DNA of 64,000 bases from Cymodocea nodosa (GCA_036874045.1 CM072343.1:392001-456000); one strand, 5' to 3'; counted from the first letter of the stretch, positions 36,369 to 59,215 are shown. Numbers and translations are program-made. Notes: generated from the sequence alone by a model not told the origin.

Positions 36369-37460
36369 CTAGCTCATCATGTGCCAAAAAAATTAGTGAA
36401 GGCAAGATTCATGAGTACAGCATATTCACACTGTGTGACATATGCAATGGCATTGGCTTGGAAGGGGGCATTCTACATGTCAGGATTGACAAAAAGACTT
36501 CCATATCTACCAACTAGAACAGAAATGCACATTGATATATCAAAACAGATGCAAATATTACCTTTGACATGGATCTGATACAAACATACGAATGTAAACA
36601 TTGTGTGATTTCAAGTAAATCCAACAAAGTTTCCCAACATTCAATGCGAACAATCCTAAAAATTGAAAATCTTCAGATGCCAATCTGTCTTATTATGGTT
36701 TTGTTGATAATCATGCCGTACATGTGATCAAGGCATTGATTGATTGATTGATTGTCATTGTCATGCCATATATGTGTGGTGAGCCTACCAATGACATAAT
36801 GCATGAATGAAACTTTCACTTGTTAAAATGGGTTAGAAACAGTAGTACCAAAGCCTGAAATGACAAATTCAACAAGCTCAATACATGTCTAATCCTATTA
36901 TATACTTGCACCTCAATATTTCATTCATGAACTTGTTCAAACTTCCAACAGTTCTTCATGGTACCACATATGACAATTGTTATATCTTCTTGCACAGAGA
37001 AGATACCAAATAATTGATAATCCATCCAAAAGTTTCAGGATGTAAGGTGGAACGTGTAAAATACGAAATACTGAATGTTGCGGTCAAAAGATCAGTCATC
37101 CCTTTTTAGGTAAATCAAGAGTGACAATGGGAAGAGAGATACATATGCAGCTTACTTAACAATATGTATTTTGGTCTTCAACATCCAGTAAAAACAACCC
37201 GTTGATGAATTTCATCGTATAGAGTATGGACCGTGACTAGTCGAAAATAATTCAAGAACTTTCAGAGAGAAACAAAGTTGCATCAAAGAACAATCGCCCT
37301 CCAATTGATGTCTGATGTCCCCGATCTTCTATAAAACTCCGGGAAACCATAGTACTGGCACGACACTGAGTGCTAAAAGTGCAGGAAATACGCAAGGAAA
37401 TCTTCAGAAACCTCAAGACTTCTACGTATGTGGTTAGGCTGGGGAAAGAGAAACCTCAGA
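36369..37460. other. Intergenic between PIN and F-box genes
   Basis: No gene is seen. The right end should contain the 3' untranslated region of the minus-strand F-box gene. A (GATT)n run lies near 36737-36756. Confidence 0.5.
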
Positions 37461-38019
37461 TCAAGGGCACCAACTATGCAAACCTCTAATGGAACATGTG
37501 GACGACGGCGGGTGCGACTCCCTTTTGATTAGAAGCCCGTACATACTACAGGCCTCTAAGTATTCACTCTTCCAGCCTTCTCTTAGCTCGGCGGAGTCCC
37601 TGTACCACTGCCTGACAAGACGAACGCGAAAAATTTTCAGTGTCCAAGATAAAAAAAATGGCAACACCTTTCTACCACACAACCTCCCTCCCTACATCAA
37701 ACTTATCCCACGACCCCACTGAAACAAGAGAGGTTCTGTCGAAAGACGCATTTTTTGCGTTCTTTCGGATTCCGTACCCATGCTCGTTCTTTTCGTAATC
37801 GCTACATCATTTCTGTGGATAGACACGAAAGAAGAGAACGAATAACAGTGGCGAGAGGTGTCGATTGATTGCTTACTTGCAGACGAGAGAGCACTGGAGG
37901 AGGTCGACGCAGTCGAGTTGGGAGAAGACCCGGCTTATCAGGTGAGGCGGCGGCCGGAGCGCCGGTGGGAGGTCGGAGACCTCTTTCTGAGCTCCCCCGC
38001 AAGTTGCGACCTTCTCCAT
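37461..38019 (-). CDS. Small two-exon F-box protein
   Basis: Minus-strand exons 38019-37877 and 37611-37461 join at a Lys codon (AA|G) with good splice signals and give 97 residues. Residues about 25-55 contain an F-box: LISRVFSQLDCVDLLQCSLV followed by CKQWYRDSAELREGWKSEYL. F-box proteins bind SKP1 and bring targets to SCF ubiquitin ligases. There is no C-terminal target-binding domain (Kelch, LRR or similar), and the tail is short and Ser/Cys-containing. It is either a genuine F-box-only protein or a truncated member. The exact subfamily is not recognised. Neither exon is long enough to stand out alone; the match becomes clear only after splicing. Confidence 0.75.
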
Positions 38020-38707
38020 TTGGATGCCCTGTTTTCTTCCCGGACAATTATGTGTAGATGGAAATGGGATATTCTCAACTTTCTGGTTAATTTTCATATA
38101 GTATCTGGAGTTTTTTCATATTCTCAACTTACGTATTCACATTAATTTAAAATCTACCGTAAAATTTATATTTACAAGAACTATTTTCATAAAAGAAGGA
38201 TAACGACACATGTAAATTTTCAATTTAATGATTAACATTTACTCACTTATGGTAGCATTTTTAACTGTGAAATTTTATCGTAAAGTTAAAATCTTTTTTC
38301 AGATTTCTTCAACTTTAATTTTTTTTCCATAATCTCTCTGATTTGTGAACGTTTACGGTAACATTGAATTCTTCCAGAAAACCTTTAACTTTTAATAAGG
38401 CGTCAATTAACAACACAAAATTGAATGATAAGAGTGTAAATTTAATTTTGCATTGTACATTTCCGAAGAAAGTACCTCTCCTTGGGTTTACGACGAATTC
38501 AGCAGTTTCCTTCGAAATCATGCGTTTCTCTTAATCATTAGATTCGATTTCCAAAACTCGAGAAATTTTAATCTCTTACAGTGGCATGGAAATTTTGAAG
38601 GATATGATAATTATAATTAACACTTGTGCTTTTGATAACATTAGAAGCTAATCGTGCCCAAAGGTCTCCCTGGATGTCATATCATACCAACACATCAGTG
38701 TTCCTCG
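38020..38707. other. Intergenic, F-box promoter side
   Basis: AT-rich DNA upstream of the minus-strand F-box gene and at the 3' side of the next minus-strand gene. No coding signal was seen. Confidence 0.5.
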
Positions 38708-39034
38708 TCAGATTCGATTCTGTCGTTCTTCCTCGCCGCCGTGATCGTCGCGTCCATGGTCGGTGGCGGCGTTTTCCTCGGCTTCCTTGATGAGCTTCAC
38801 GATCTCTTCCTTCTTCGCCTTCAACGCTTCTATTTTTTCTTCGATCTTCTGGAGCTTCGACTTCAGTTTAGCAGAATCCGTCGTCTTCTCCTTCTCCTCA
38901 CTCTTTTCCTTTTTCTTCTTATCCTTCTTCTTCTTCTTCTTCTTCTCCTCCTCCTCTTCGTTCTTCACCTCCTTTGCCTCCCCGCCGCCGTCGACCTCCT
39001 CCTTTCCATCGTCGAGCCGCTTTGCCTCTTCCAT
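38708..39034 (-). CDS. Small Lys/Glu-rich coiled-coil protein, unknown function
   Basis: The frame runs on minus from the first in-frame ATG at 39034 (MEEAKRLDDGKEEVDGG) to a stop at 38708, 108 residues. The first half is extremely charged with Lys and Glu runs. The second half (KLQKIEEKIEALKAKKEEI) has a clear heptad pattern and should form a coiled coil. The frame is also open further upstream, but only by using a GTG start. The upstream DNA contains ttagggtttctc on the minus strand, common in plant leaders. Such proteins occur in many plants as uncharacterised genes. I assign no function. Confidence 0.65.
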   Translation of the reverse strand: MEEAKRLDDGKEEVDGGGEAKEVKNEEEEEKKKKKKKDKKKKEKSEEKEKTTDSAKLKSKLQKIEEKIEALKAKKEEIVKLIKEAEENAATDHGRDDHGGEEERQNRI

Positions 39035-39641
39035 GTCTACGACCGACCCCTTCAGGATGATGGACGATGAATAGAAACCCCAACTAGACGAAGGAAAGAA
39101 CACGATAGGAAGACTTGCGTGGGAAGGAAGAGGAATATAAGAAAGAGCTCCTGTATTTTGATCCACTGCTATGGTTGGATGATCCTTGGTTTCAGAGGTG
39201 GCGAAGGAGCCGCTCACCGAGAAACCCTAACGACCGACGGAATCCTTGACTGGAATGCTTGCAAATTCTCGAAGCATAACTCCTCGTTTTGGATGATTTT
39301 TTTTTTAACCGAAAACCCAACGCTAAAATTGGGCAACCTACGCATCAATTTAAAAATGTATCTAACATAAATATTTATAAATAAAAAAATTTATTTATTT
39401 CAAATACAAACAAATTTTAAGTTAACTTGGTGTAAGAAGATGTTTAAGGAAATGATAAACAGAAAGAATATCTTAATATTTGGGTAAAAAAAAAGATGCA
39501 ATTATAGGAACAGGAAGATATAACTCTAGGTGTTTACATAGTTTTTTGGTAGGCATTTAAATTATTTTATTTCTAAAAAATAAAAAAGATAATTATCTGA
39601 ATAGTTAATCTATGTCATAATGTACTATGTATTAAAATTTA

Positions 39642-40651
39642 GGGGGGGTTTGTGTACCTGGAATTTGAATTTCGTAGAATTTAAATTCTAACGGAATTTG
39701 AATTTTACAGAATTTGACAGAAAGAACTCAAAATCTAGGTGTTTGTGCACGTTCAGGAATTTGACGGAAATTGAATTCCAGGTGTTTGTGCACATGACAG
39801 AATTAAAGGGAATTGAATAAAATTGATTTTTAATAAAATTAAGTATTGACTTAAAATAATTAGTGAAAATGTAATTAATTTATTAATGAATTGTTGACAT
39901 TAATAAATGAATATATTATTAAAATAAATATTTATATATCATTTATCATTATATAAAATAAATCAAAAATTACAAAAATTGATAACTTTTTAGTTATAAT
40001 ACATGTTTAAAACAACAAAAGGTTAATTATAAATTTTATATTCCTTGTAATGTAATAATAAATAACTTTTATAAAAATATAATTATTATGAAGTGAATAA
40101 ATGAAAATAAATAATAAATAATTATTAAAATACTTTGATTATAAAAAAATATAATTCTAAACATTTTTTAGCTATAAATGACTTTTAAGACTTCGTTTGT
40201 GTTAGCCACAGAAATTTAGGAAAATTATATGGTTTTTGAAAATTTGATATTATATATTAAATAATATAATATAATAAATAAAATAATAATAATAATAATA
40301 ATTGAATTAAATAATATTTATGATTTTAATATTATAAAATTAAATAATATTAATAATAATAAAATAATTAATATTTTTATTTTTAATAAACAAATATTAA
40401 AATAATTAATTAAATAAAAAATATTAACAATATATACTTCAACAGAGGAGGGTAAGCGTCCAGCGATCTTTTGGAAAATGAATTCCGACATTTTAGGTTG
40501 GGAATTCATTTTCCCAAACTTTACACATGATTGAAATTCAAATTTCTTGAGAATTTAAATTCCAAAATGCACAAACACCTCATGACTCGAAATCTGACAA
40601 AAAAAATTTTCAATTCCGTCAGATTTCGAGTGCACAAACCCCCCCCCCCCC
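39642..40651. mobile_element. Probable PIF/Harbinger-type MITE
   Basis: The ends are inverted repeats: G7 then TTTGTGTAC on the left (39642-39657) and TGCACAAA then C13 on the right. Both flanks carry TTA (39639-39641 and 40652-40654), the target duplication of PIF/Harbinger elements. Inside, GGTGTTTGTGCAC-like words repeat in inverted orientation near each end (about 39740, 39780 and 40567), with gaatttgaatt-type subterminal repeats. The centre is nearly pure A/T and encodes no transposase, so the element is non-autonomous. Confidence 0.8.
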
Positions 40652-40949
40652 TTAAACTTAATTTGAGAATCGATAGATGAAATACTACCCGTTTTGGGAT
40701 TGCGATAGAATAGAAATCTCTTTGTGCTTTGCCAAGAAAGACAAATATCACAATTTAAATAATACCAGGCAATCGCAGTAATCAATTCAAAGAAGAATGC
40801 AGTATTGCACATAAAAACACGACGTGAAAATGCTTATTTATCTGTGAAGGGAAAATACGGAATACAGATTTCCTAACACACCTAACGGCAAACGCAAACC
40901 ACATAAATCGAATATATGACACAAGCTTAGCAATACCCAGACATACTTA

Positions 40950-41130
40950 TATAGGTATCTACAGGGATTACCATATAGGTATCTACAGGGATTACCATAT
41001 GGGTTTCAACATAAATTGGATATATATGCACCACACCATATGCACACTGATGACAGACCCATACACATTACCAAAAAGAACAAACAAACAGACCCATACA
41101 CATTACCAAAAAAAACAAACAAACAGACCC
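40950..41130. repeat. Short direct repeats in the HIR2 3' flank
   Basis: A 25-base string beginning aggtatctacagggatta is repeated back to back near 40953. Next, a 35-base unit beginning cagacccataca starts at 41054, 41089 and 41124. They lie 40-220 bases past the HIR2 stop, so probably in its 3' untranslated region. Confidence 0.85.
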
Positions 41131-41172
41131 ATACGTACTGATATTTAAATAAATAAATAACACCCTTAGGTA

Positions 41173-42907
41173 CTATTCTGGATGCACAGCAGATGCCTGA
41201 AGCAATCCCTCCCGGATTTGAGAGGCGACATCACGGACGGCACCAGGTCCGTGAGGGAGGAAGACAGCAGAAGATTTGGAAGCAGCACCGATTTCCTTCA
41301 TTGTATCGAAGTACTGTGTCACGAGGACCATGTCCATAACATCTTTAGCGGTGGTTCCCGGAACATTAACTGAGAAGCCTAGCACGCTGTCTCTCAGGCC
41401 ATCCACGATTGCTTGGCGTTGACGGGCAATACCAATACCCGACAAGTACTTGGATTCAGCTTCACCTTCAGCACGCTTGATTTGAATGATTTTCTCCGCT
41501 TCTGCCTTCTCATTTGCTGCCACCCTCAGCCTTGCAGCTGGTTAACACGACTAGTTAGGAAATTTGAACAACATGCCCAGAAATGTATAACAATTAAAAC
41601 ATGGCAAGGAAAAACATGGCTTCTAAGGAAAAATACAGATAAAGTCATGATGCAAAGAGATTCTTTGTCACCAAAACGGCGAAAGCTATTGGTGGGGGTG
41701 AGATTGTGTCTGTTTACCAGCATTGATCTCATTCATGGCTCGCTTGACGTGCACATCTGGTTCTATGTCAACAATTAGGGTCTGCACAATCTCAAAGCCA
41801 TAAGCAGACATGGCCTTTTCAAGTTCTAACTCAACTTCTTTGGCGATATCATTCTTCTGCTCAAAAACATCATCAAGTCCGAGCTTTGGTACGCTTGCTC
41901 TGATCACTGATAATGGGAAAATCATTCAATAAATTAGACGATCAAAAGGTATTTTGCATTTAGACAACTAAGGAGCATAAACAAATAAAATGAAAAGCAG
42001 AACTTTTTCCGTTTATCACATGCCCCTTGAAACATCATGTGTCATAATTAGATTTGACATGCTTCGGTATGAAGTACGTCGCTGCAAAAGTCCCAAAGCC
42101 ACAACTAAACTGTGTAATGATCACATAGAATGACAGAATGTACTTGATCCATACCATCGAATACATAAGCTTGGATTTGAGTCCTCGTATTGCTCAATCT
42201 GTAAAAAGCATCCTGTGCCTTTTCAGACAGTGCTCGGTATTGGATAGATGCAACAACATTTACGAACACATTATCCTGCATCAAACAGAATCTTATTATT
42301 TCAAAATTTTCGAAGAGAGATCATTATCTAATTGATATGCATAGTCGATCAAACTAAGGGCTAAAAACTCATGATAAGCAAAATATTTCATTCTTCAAAG
42401 TAAAAAAAAAAAAAAGAGAGGTTAGCAACATAGACAGAAAATATGATCAAAAGTGGATCCATTATTTATGCCTTACATTTCACACGGAAAAGGGTCCATA
42501 TTGAAAAATATGATCGCTTAGTTTAGCAAACACAAAGCTGACTGTTAGTTTAGTTCATGATCACAATCGACTGAAACAAATGGCAGCATCTGTATGTGTA
42601 AAGGAGTGCTTAGCCGGATTCTAGTAGTATCACACACAATCATACAACGAATATATTGCGTAAAAGCTAACAAGATGAAACATATGCCATAATTGACATG
42701 AAAAGCGAAAAAGAGGACCTTCGTTTTTGTTTCACATTTAACATCCAGCTGCTGCAAACGAAGGGAAAGGTGACCAGCTAGTTGAGAGCCAAGGCACCAG
42801 GGCAGACAATGACATCCCGGCTCAAGAACCTCATCAAACCTTCCAAATACCTCTTTGATAGCTACAGTGGACTGCTCCACTTGGATACAGCAAAACAAAT
42901 TTCCCAT
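41173..42907 (-). CDS. Hypersensitive-induced reaction protein (SPFH/prohibitin domain), copy 2
   Basis: Minus-strand exons: 42907-42719, 42275-42155, 41906-41718 and 41537-41173, giving 287 residues. The start [10 protein letters not shown] has a myristoylation Gly2 and two adjacent Cys for palmitoylation. The SPFH core matches copy 1 closely ([39 protein letters not shown]), as does the coiled region and the C-terminal part ([20 protein letters not shown]). Differences: the exon at 41906-41718 equals two exons of copy 1 joined without the intron, and intron 1 has an ordinary GT donor (AAG|GTCCTC). HIR proteins form membrane complexes involved in hypersensitive cell death. The leader probably has an upstream non-coding exon within 43000-45550 on the minus strand. 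Confidence 0.95.
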
Positions 42908-45600
42908 GGTCTGTACTCAGCTCCTAATGCAAATAAAAATGAATCATATTAATAACAACGAACAGATTAAAAGTTTAAGCAGGGAAAATGTATCATCCTA
43001 ATTCTATTTGCAAGTGAAAGAAGGTGCTTTTTCTCAAAACGCAAAAGGAAATCAGTTTTGATAAAATCTTTGTCAATGATGCAAAATGGATTATTCTTAA
43101 TTTCACATAATAAAAAATGGAAATCAAGCGTTTTATAAATATTCCCAACTCAAGTAAATAATAACTATAGTTTTCAGGATCAATACGGATCAGCAAAAAT
43201 TTTCCAATCCAACAAGGAATCAAACTTATTGGCACCATAATCCAAGGTGAATCAGGGATTACCCATTACTGGGTGACAATTCATACTGTATCATGAAATG
43301 GTCAACAGTGTCGAAATTTGACTTGGAAAAAATAAATATAAACTCGCTTATAACGATGGACATGCATGAGGCTAAGGCAGAGGTTTCCAATCCAGCTGTC
43401 CTCTTATTCTCACACCTCTCCACCTTGTTCGTTTGATAATTCTACAGAGAACCCTGACGGTTCTCTATTTAGGAAAAGCATTCTGACAGTTGAATTGATG
43501 TAATCTTTAGAAAGTAACACATTTTCCATGATTTTTTTTTTGTATTTTCTATAGGAGATAAAACCACCATTCATTATTGAAGTTGAACTGGTTTGCTGAT
43601 ATGATAAACTGGTGAAATACCTTAAAACACATAGGTTTCCCTGAAGTTGAGATCAACTTTGTGAAGATGAAAACCAACACAAAAGGATATCTAAAACAAA
43701 ATTCATATATACTGACTTCAAAAAAAAAGTTGTAGTATAGCAGCAGATGTCCCTCACTATATTTGGTAACAACACTTACCTAACAAAAAGGAACTAGCAT
43801 CTTATTTTAATTACATGCCTTAGTCTTTTCCCAATTACCTTTCCATAGTTTCATAATATAACTCATTAACTTAATAACACAATAATTATTACAATTTTTA
43901 TGTCCTCCTTATTCTTGAATAATATAAATATAGGTATTAAAAAGCTCTTCCTTCATTCATCTAGCATCTTATTTATCTTTAAAATTACTACCCAAATGTG
44001 TTACATTTTATTTTCTTTCAACAGACAATATAGATAAACATCATAATTTGCATCTTTCCTGAAAAACAAATCTATTGACGAAAAGAGTGAGAAAAGCAAT
44101 TTGAATCTTCTTCAGACTACTCTCCCAATGAAAAAATGTAAAATATATCAATATACATGTAGATTGTTGAGCAAATCAACTACATAAAGGAAATAATATG
44201 CATCCTTCAGGGCTTATATATCAGTGCTAAGCCTATATGTAGCTATCGAAAACAAGAAAGCATGGAAATTGATGTTGAAAAAATGACAAACCTAGTGCAC
44301 AAGAGTCTCACCAATGAAATGGCCTAGGGAAGGATTAATTGAACACAGCCTTACCGATAACCTCCATAAATAGGGAGTTTCTTAGGATTTGGACCTTCAG
44401 GTCACAATAAAACAACCTTACTGATGCATCAGGCTCACTCTCAAATTAATATTCATTGGTAACGTAATCCAAAAAAAACAGGGATACGAGTAATCAAACC
44501 ATAACACCCATGGATGTTATCCATCCTCAAAAAACACACATCAGGAGGCTGCGGCCACGGGAGAAGCACTTACGCCGCAAAGTTACCCCAGAGACCAGGC
44601 AACAGATCAGAAAGGAGAAGAAAAAAGAGAACACTAGAACAGATTATATCTTGGCCTGCATTTCAAGATGTGTTCGCGTGCTGCTGTGGTATTTATAGGA
44701 CCATGCGGTCAATGCATTCCTATCCAATGGACAAGCTAGTGAGATGACAGGCAAAAGCATTCCCAATGTAAAAAAAAAGCAACTGAGTCTACAAATTGTC
44801 AACTCTCGATTGTTTTGAAAAAAATATGAAACTCCCACAAGTAATCGCAATAAATTATCAATTATGTTTGTGAATTCTATGATGAAGTTTCCTGCCAAAA
44901 TTCCACAATCAATTTCGCGGAAAGTGTTGACATGAACGAGTAGAAGATACCACAAACCATCACCTTCATCGTGGTTCACAAACCTCAAACAACACCTTTC
45001 TCCTTTTTACTAGATAGTGAAAAAAAAAAACTATCAAAGGATAATACAAGGAAAATCCAGGGTTTAGGATAGGAACCAGACATCCCGGGTAAAATATCTG
45101 CCCTTCTGGTTATCTATTTGAAACTGAGAAAAAAAAACCCTCCTGCATCAGAAAATCCAACGAAGGGAGAGATCCCGACGTTTTAACAAAAAACAAGATG
45201 CCTTCGCCCCTCGGCCAAATCAATCAACATCTAAATATCGCAACAGGCAATAGGTTTTTTTTTTTGATAATTCGAAACAAGCAACAGTTTCCAAACATCA
45301 GAACTCCAAAAAATTACAAATAATTAGAAAAACAGACGACCAAACTAGCGTCCACGTTCTTTATCCAAAGGAAAACGTCCGCGTCGATCGTGCTGGACGA
45401 GAAAAAGCCTCGAAAGTTTCACTCGATCGATCGGATAGGGCTTGTCGATGGGTGGAGGAGAAGGGAAAGAGAGGAGAATCTTCACTTCACATCACCTGCA
45501 AAGTCTTGGCGTCGACGTTTCCGCGTGGACGGGCGACCGCCGGACGATGGGCCCGGGCCTGCAAGAGAGACCTGTACTGTGATGTTGGGTGGGCGTTCAG
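42908..45600. other. HIR2 leader, leader intron and promoter region
   Basis: No coding exon is supported. A GC-rich block at about 45360-45560 on the minus strand has a pyrimidine-rich leader-like composition and a donor-like GCAG|GTGATG near 45497, suitable for a first non-coding exon. A second candidate leader exon is near 44530-44590. Short open frames in both blocks are not recognised. Confidence 0.35.
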
Positions 45601-46530
45601 GAGGCATTTATAGTATTGTATTATTATTCGTATTAAATTTATTAATTCACCCATAGATAATATTTACGTGCTGTAAAGTTTTCTTTCGAATATTAAATTA
45701 CGGGATAAATAACTCGGATATTAACAAAATACGAGAGAAATTCTCTTCGCCTCTTATACTTTTTTGAAAAGTTCTCTTCTCCTCTATTTTCTTTCTGAGA
45801 TCTACGACCTTTTCAATTTTTTCATCAACATGTGCAAGAGACATAAATTTAATGCTGGAAGCAACGCAGAAAAGTCTTCAAGTTGTTGTTATTGATTACG
45901 ATGGCATTATAGATTTGATCTAGCTTTTAAAATACATAATGATAAATAGATGTTTTATAATAATCTATGTAAAGAATACACTATTTTCTGGTGGTACTAA
46001 GATTATTTTAAAATATTTTTAAATTATAAAGAATGAGATGAAAGCTAATCACAACTTAAAAACGTAAGTCGTGGTTTTGGTACAAGATGTAATTGAAATA
46101 TGTTAAAAATATCATATGTATATTATTAAACACAATTGTCAAATTCTAACCAGAATTGAAGGAAATCAATGTACATAAATCTAGATTTAGTTCCTACGTA
46201 AACGTTGGAACGCTATTCTTAATATTTTTCCATATTTGTGATTTATTTTTTATGTTTATAGGTGTCTAGTTGCTCAAAGTATCATATCAAATTCTAATTC
46301 AAAATTTATTGATAATAAGTAAAAAAAGTTCACATATAGAAATCTAAATTCAATCTTTACTTAAACAACGTAAGACTATCATAATACGTAACGGTCGAAA
46401 ATAATTTTATAAAAAAAATGTAACCCTAAGGTGATTGACTTAGCTTCTTCATGTTTATAATATATTGAGAATCAACAACTACATTCAATTAAAAAAATAT
46501 AATTCTATTTCATAATGTAAAATATAATGT
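45601..46530. other. AT-rich intergenic DNA with a retroelement-like tract
   Basis: No gene is seen. At 46270-46390 the words aaaatttattgataataagt and caatctttacttaaac echo the repeat in LIP1-like intron 1. Confidence 0.4.
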
Positions 46531-46537
46531 CACGTTT

Positions 46538-46890
46538 TTAAATAAGATTATGATAAATATCATAAAATTAAAGGTTAAGTATAATTATATATTCTCTTCT
46601 ATAAGTCTTTAAATGAGATCATGACAAATATCATAAAATTAAAAGTTAAATACAATTATATATTCTCTTTTGTACATTTTTAAATAAGATCACAACAAAT
46701 ATCATAAATTAAAGGTTAAGTACAATTATATACTCTCTCTTGTAAGTCTTTAAACGAGATCACAACAAATATCATAAAATTAAAAGTTAAGTACAATCAT
46801 ATATTCTCTCTTATACATCTTTAAACGAGATCACGACAAATACCATAAAATTAAAGGTTAAATACAATTATATATTCTCTCTTATAATAA
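46538..46890. repeat. Tandem array, about 5 units of ~71 bp
   Basis: The unit begins aataagat or its variants at 46541, 46612, 46683, 46753 and 46824. Each contains caaatatcataaaattaaa and tacaattatatattctct. Spacing is 71, 71, 70 and 71. Units are more diverged than those of the 59-bp array. Confidence 0.92.
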
Positions 46891-47672
46891 AATTAAGTAC
46901 AACTCATATTCTTCCTATATATTCTCAAATCATATATATAATATTATAGTATCATAAAAGTAATTCATCTTTCATTAATAATCATATAAGATAAGTTTGT
47001 CACTACTCAAAACAATTGCACAATCTACGTTATTGCACCATAATCTAAAATATTAAGCATCCACATAATACACACTAATCACCTGTCATAAAGTGTATAA
47101 ATCAACTATATTAAGTAATAAGTTAGCAGAATTGATGTCAATAAATGCATTTAACCTGTTATATGAAAAGTACTCATCTTCTGTTATCCGACACGTGTTT
47201 CTTTTTGCAAGGTAGGTAATTTACTAAAAATTAAGCAATTTTTGGTCATAAAAGCCATAATAAAAAAAATGAAGAGTCTAAAGCCGAGATGAAAAATTAC
47301 AGGTACAAAAAAAAATTGCTATTATTCTTATCTTAATGGACGTAACTCCTATTTTATTTTTAATAAAATTCTGTTTAACTTATACGAAACATTGTATCAA
47401 AATAATTAAGAAGTCTTCCAACATTTCTTTCTTTGGATTTGAGTTCGAAACGTAGGTTGGAAATCCTACTCTAATTAAAAACTTATGTGCTAAAACTCAT
47501 TAATTAAAATTTAGTGTACCATTGTGTAAATAACTCAATTATCAAACCACAAAATATAAAATAACCATGACCATTGCGCGGATAACGAAGGTCGAACGTA
47601 CACTCACTTGTTCCAGAGCTTCGAGTCCATCACCGTGGGAGCAGAGTAGTCTTCTTCTCCCCTCCCAAGCCA
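46891..47672. other. Upstream region of isochorismate synthase
   Basis: AT-rich DNA with no supported gene. From about 47570 the composition becomes GC-richer and should contain the leader. I could not fix a TATA element. Confidence 0.4.
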
Positions 47673-57694
<10,022 letters not shown>

Positions 57695-59210
57695 TATTTA
57701 TGCAGTATAAATGGATATGTTCAGTATAGAACATAATTCCATTTTGACAGAAGATTGGTTTTGCGAGGATAAGGTTAGTACAATTGGATTATCTCCAAAT
57801 TCCACATTGATGGGATTCTCGTGCTTGTCCTTATTTTTATAAGATGGGTAATCATGGCATACAATTTTCTTAGGTTTAGTAGTTATAAATGAAAATTAGA
57901 ATGTAAATATGATGTAATATTATTTCGGGCTAGTAGAGACTACAGTTTCTTGTATTAATCGTATTTATGTGACTGCTTGAGTTTGAGCTAGAAAATTTCC
58001 CGATTTAATGATATCAATGCTCCCATATCAGTTGGCATAGGGAAGAATTTGAACTTATATAATAATAGAATCTTTTTGTTCACTAGTACTTGAATTTAAG
58101 TAAAAATTTTACATTTTATCAAAATGGATTTACATACATTAATTAGTAAAAAAAATTAAACACAAAATAAAGTTACAAATAAGAAAGAGTGTTGTAGTCT
58201 TACGACTGATGTAGAGAAGACTTTAAACTTATATAATGATAAATCATTTCACTTACTATTAATAAGTTTTAAATTAAAATTCACATGTACAAAATATTCA
58301 ATGAGTCAATAGCTATATTATCCTGCAGCAATGGAACTCTTGAAATTATGCATCATTATCGTTTATTTTTCTTGTGGACGATCAACATCATGCCACTCTT
58401 GTTTTTACTTGGTGCAACATTTGTCAAGTTGGAATGATTATCGAACATGTTGATATATTTAATACGTTTACCGATCATCATTGTCGAATGCGCTCTTAGA
58501 TTTCACATTGGTGGAAGTTATGTGTTAGATTTACCAATTATAGACATCTTTGTTAGACTTTTGTCAGCTATCTTAATCTAATTATTAGGAGCCCCTCATC
58601 GGAACAAGTATTTCATATCCTTTTCCCGTGCTTTGACAAGCTAAAAGAAATTATAGGAACTCATTCTAAGCATACAAATATGAAAAATATAAAATGTTAT
58701 CTAATAAGAAGGCGAAACAATAATGTTAATTATATGACTAGGATATGTATTTTATCTATTTCTTTTCTAATCTAGGTCATAAACATATACATATTCATGG
58801 ACTATCTATAATAAGCATACATGTATAATTATCTATTTCTTTTCAGAAAAAATTGCACTCGCATATTGCAATCGGCACCTCTTGCTTTGTATTTTTCTTC
58901 TTTTGCTTTTTTAAGAGCCCTTTGTATTGCAACTTTATTTCATTCTGGACCATTGTTATTTTGTTACCTCCATTGTGGATTGGTCTTTTTAATTTTAATT
59001 CTAAACCTCTTTTTCATTAAAAAAACACCATTTCCGTGAACACGCAAGAAAGAATCCTGACCTCCGGTTCCATGCAGTCAACGCCATTAAATTTCATGGA
59101 TCGGAGAAATCAACATGAATCTTTCCAAAAATAAAAAAAATCCTGACAAAAATCTATAATTGTCAAACACAAAGATAGAGATTAATCCGTGGCTTAGAAG
59201 TTTCTCCGTC
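57695..59210. other. Intergenic between isochorismate synthase and pectate lyase
   Basis: 57695 to about 57980 is likely 3' untranslated region. The remainder is AT-rich without a supported gene. An open frame at 58821-59039 is hydrophobic and unrecognised. Confidence 0.5.
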
Positions 59211-59215
59211 TCTTC

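Noticed and set aside
39035..39217. N-terminal extension of the Lys/Glu-rich protein starting MSGSFATSETKD
   Set aside because: The apparent start is GTG, not ATG, and the segment looks like an untranslated leader.
45390..45656. An 88-codon open frame rich in Arg
   Set aside because: It lies in the GC-rich leader/promoter of HIR copy 2 and reads antisense to it; no family match.
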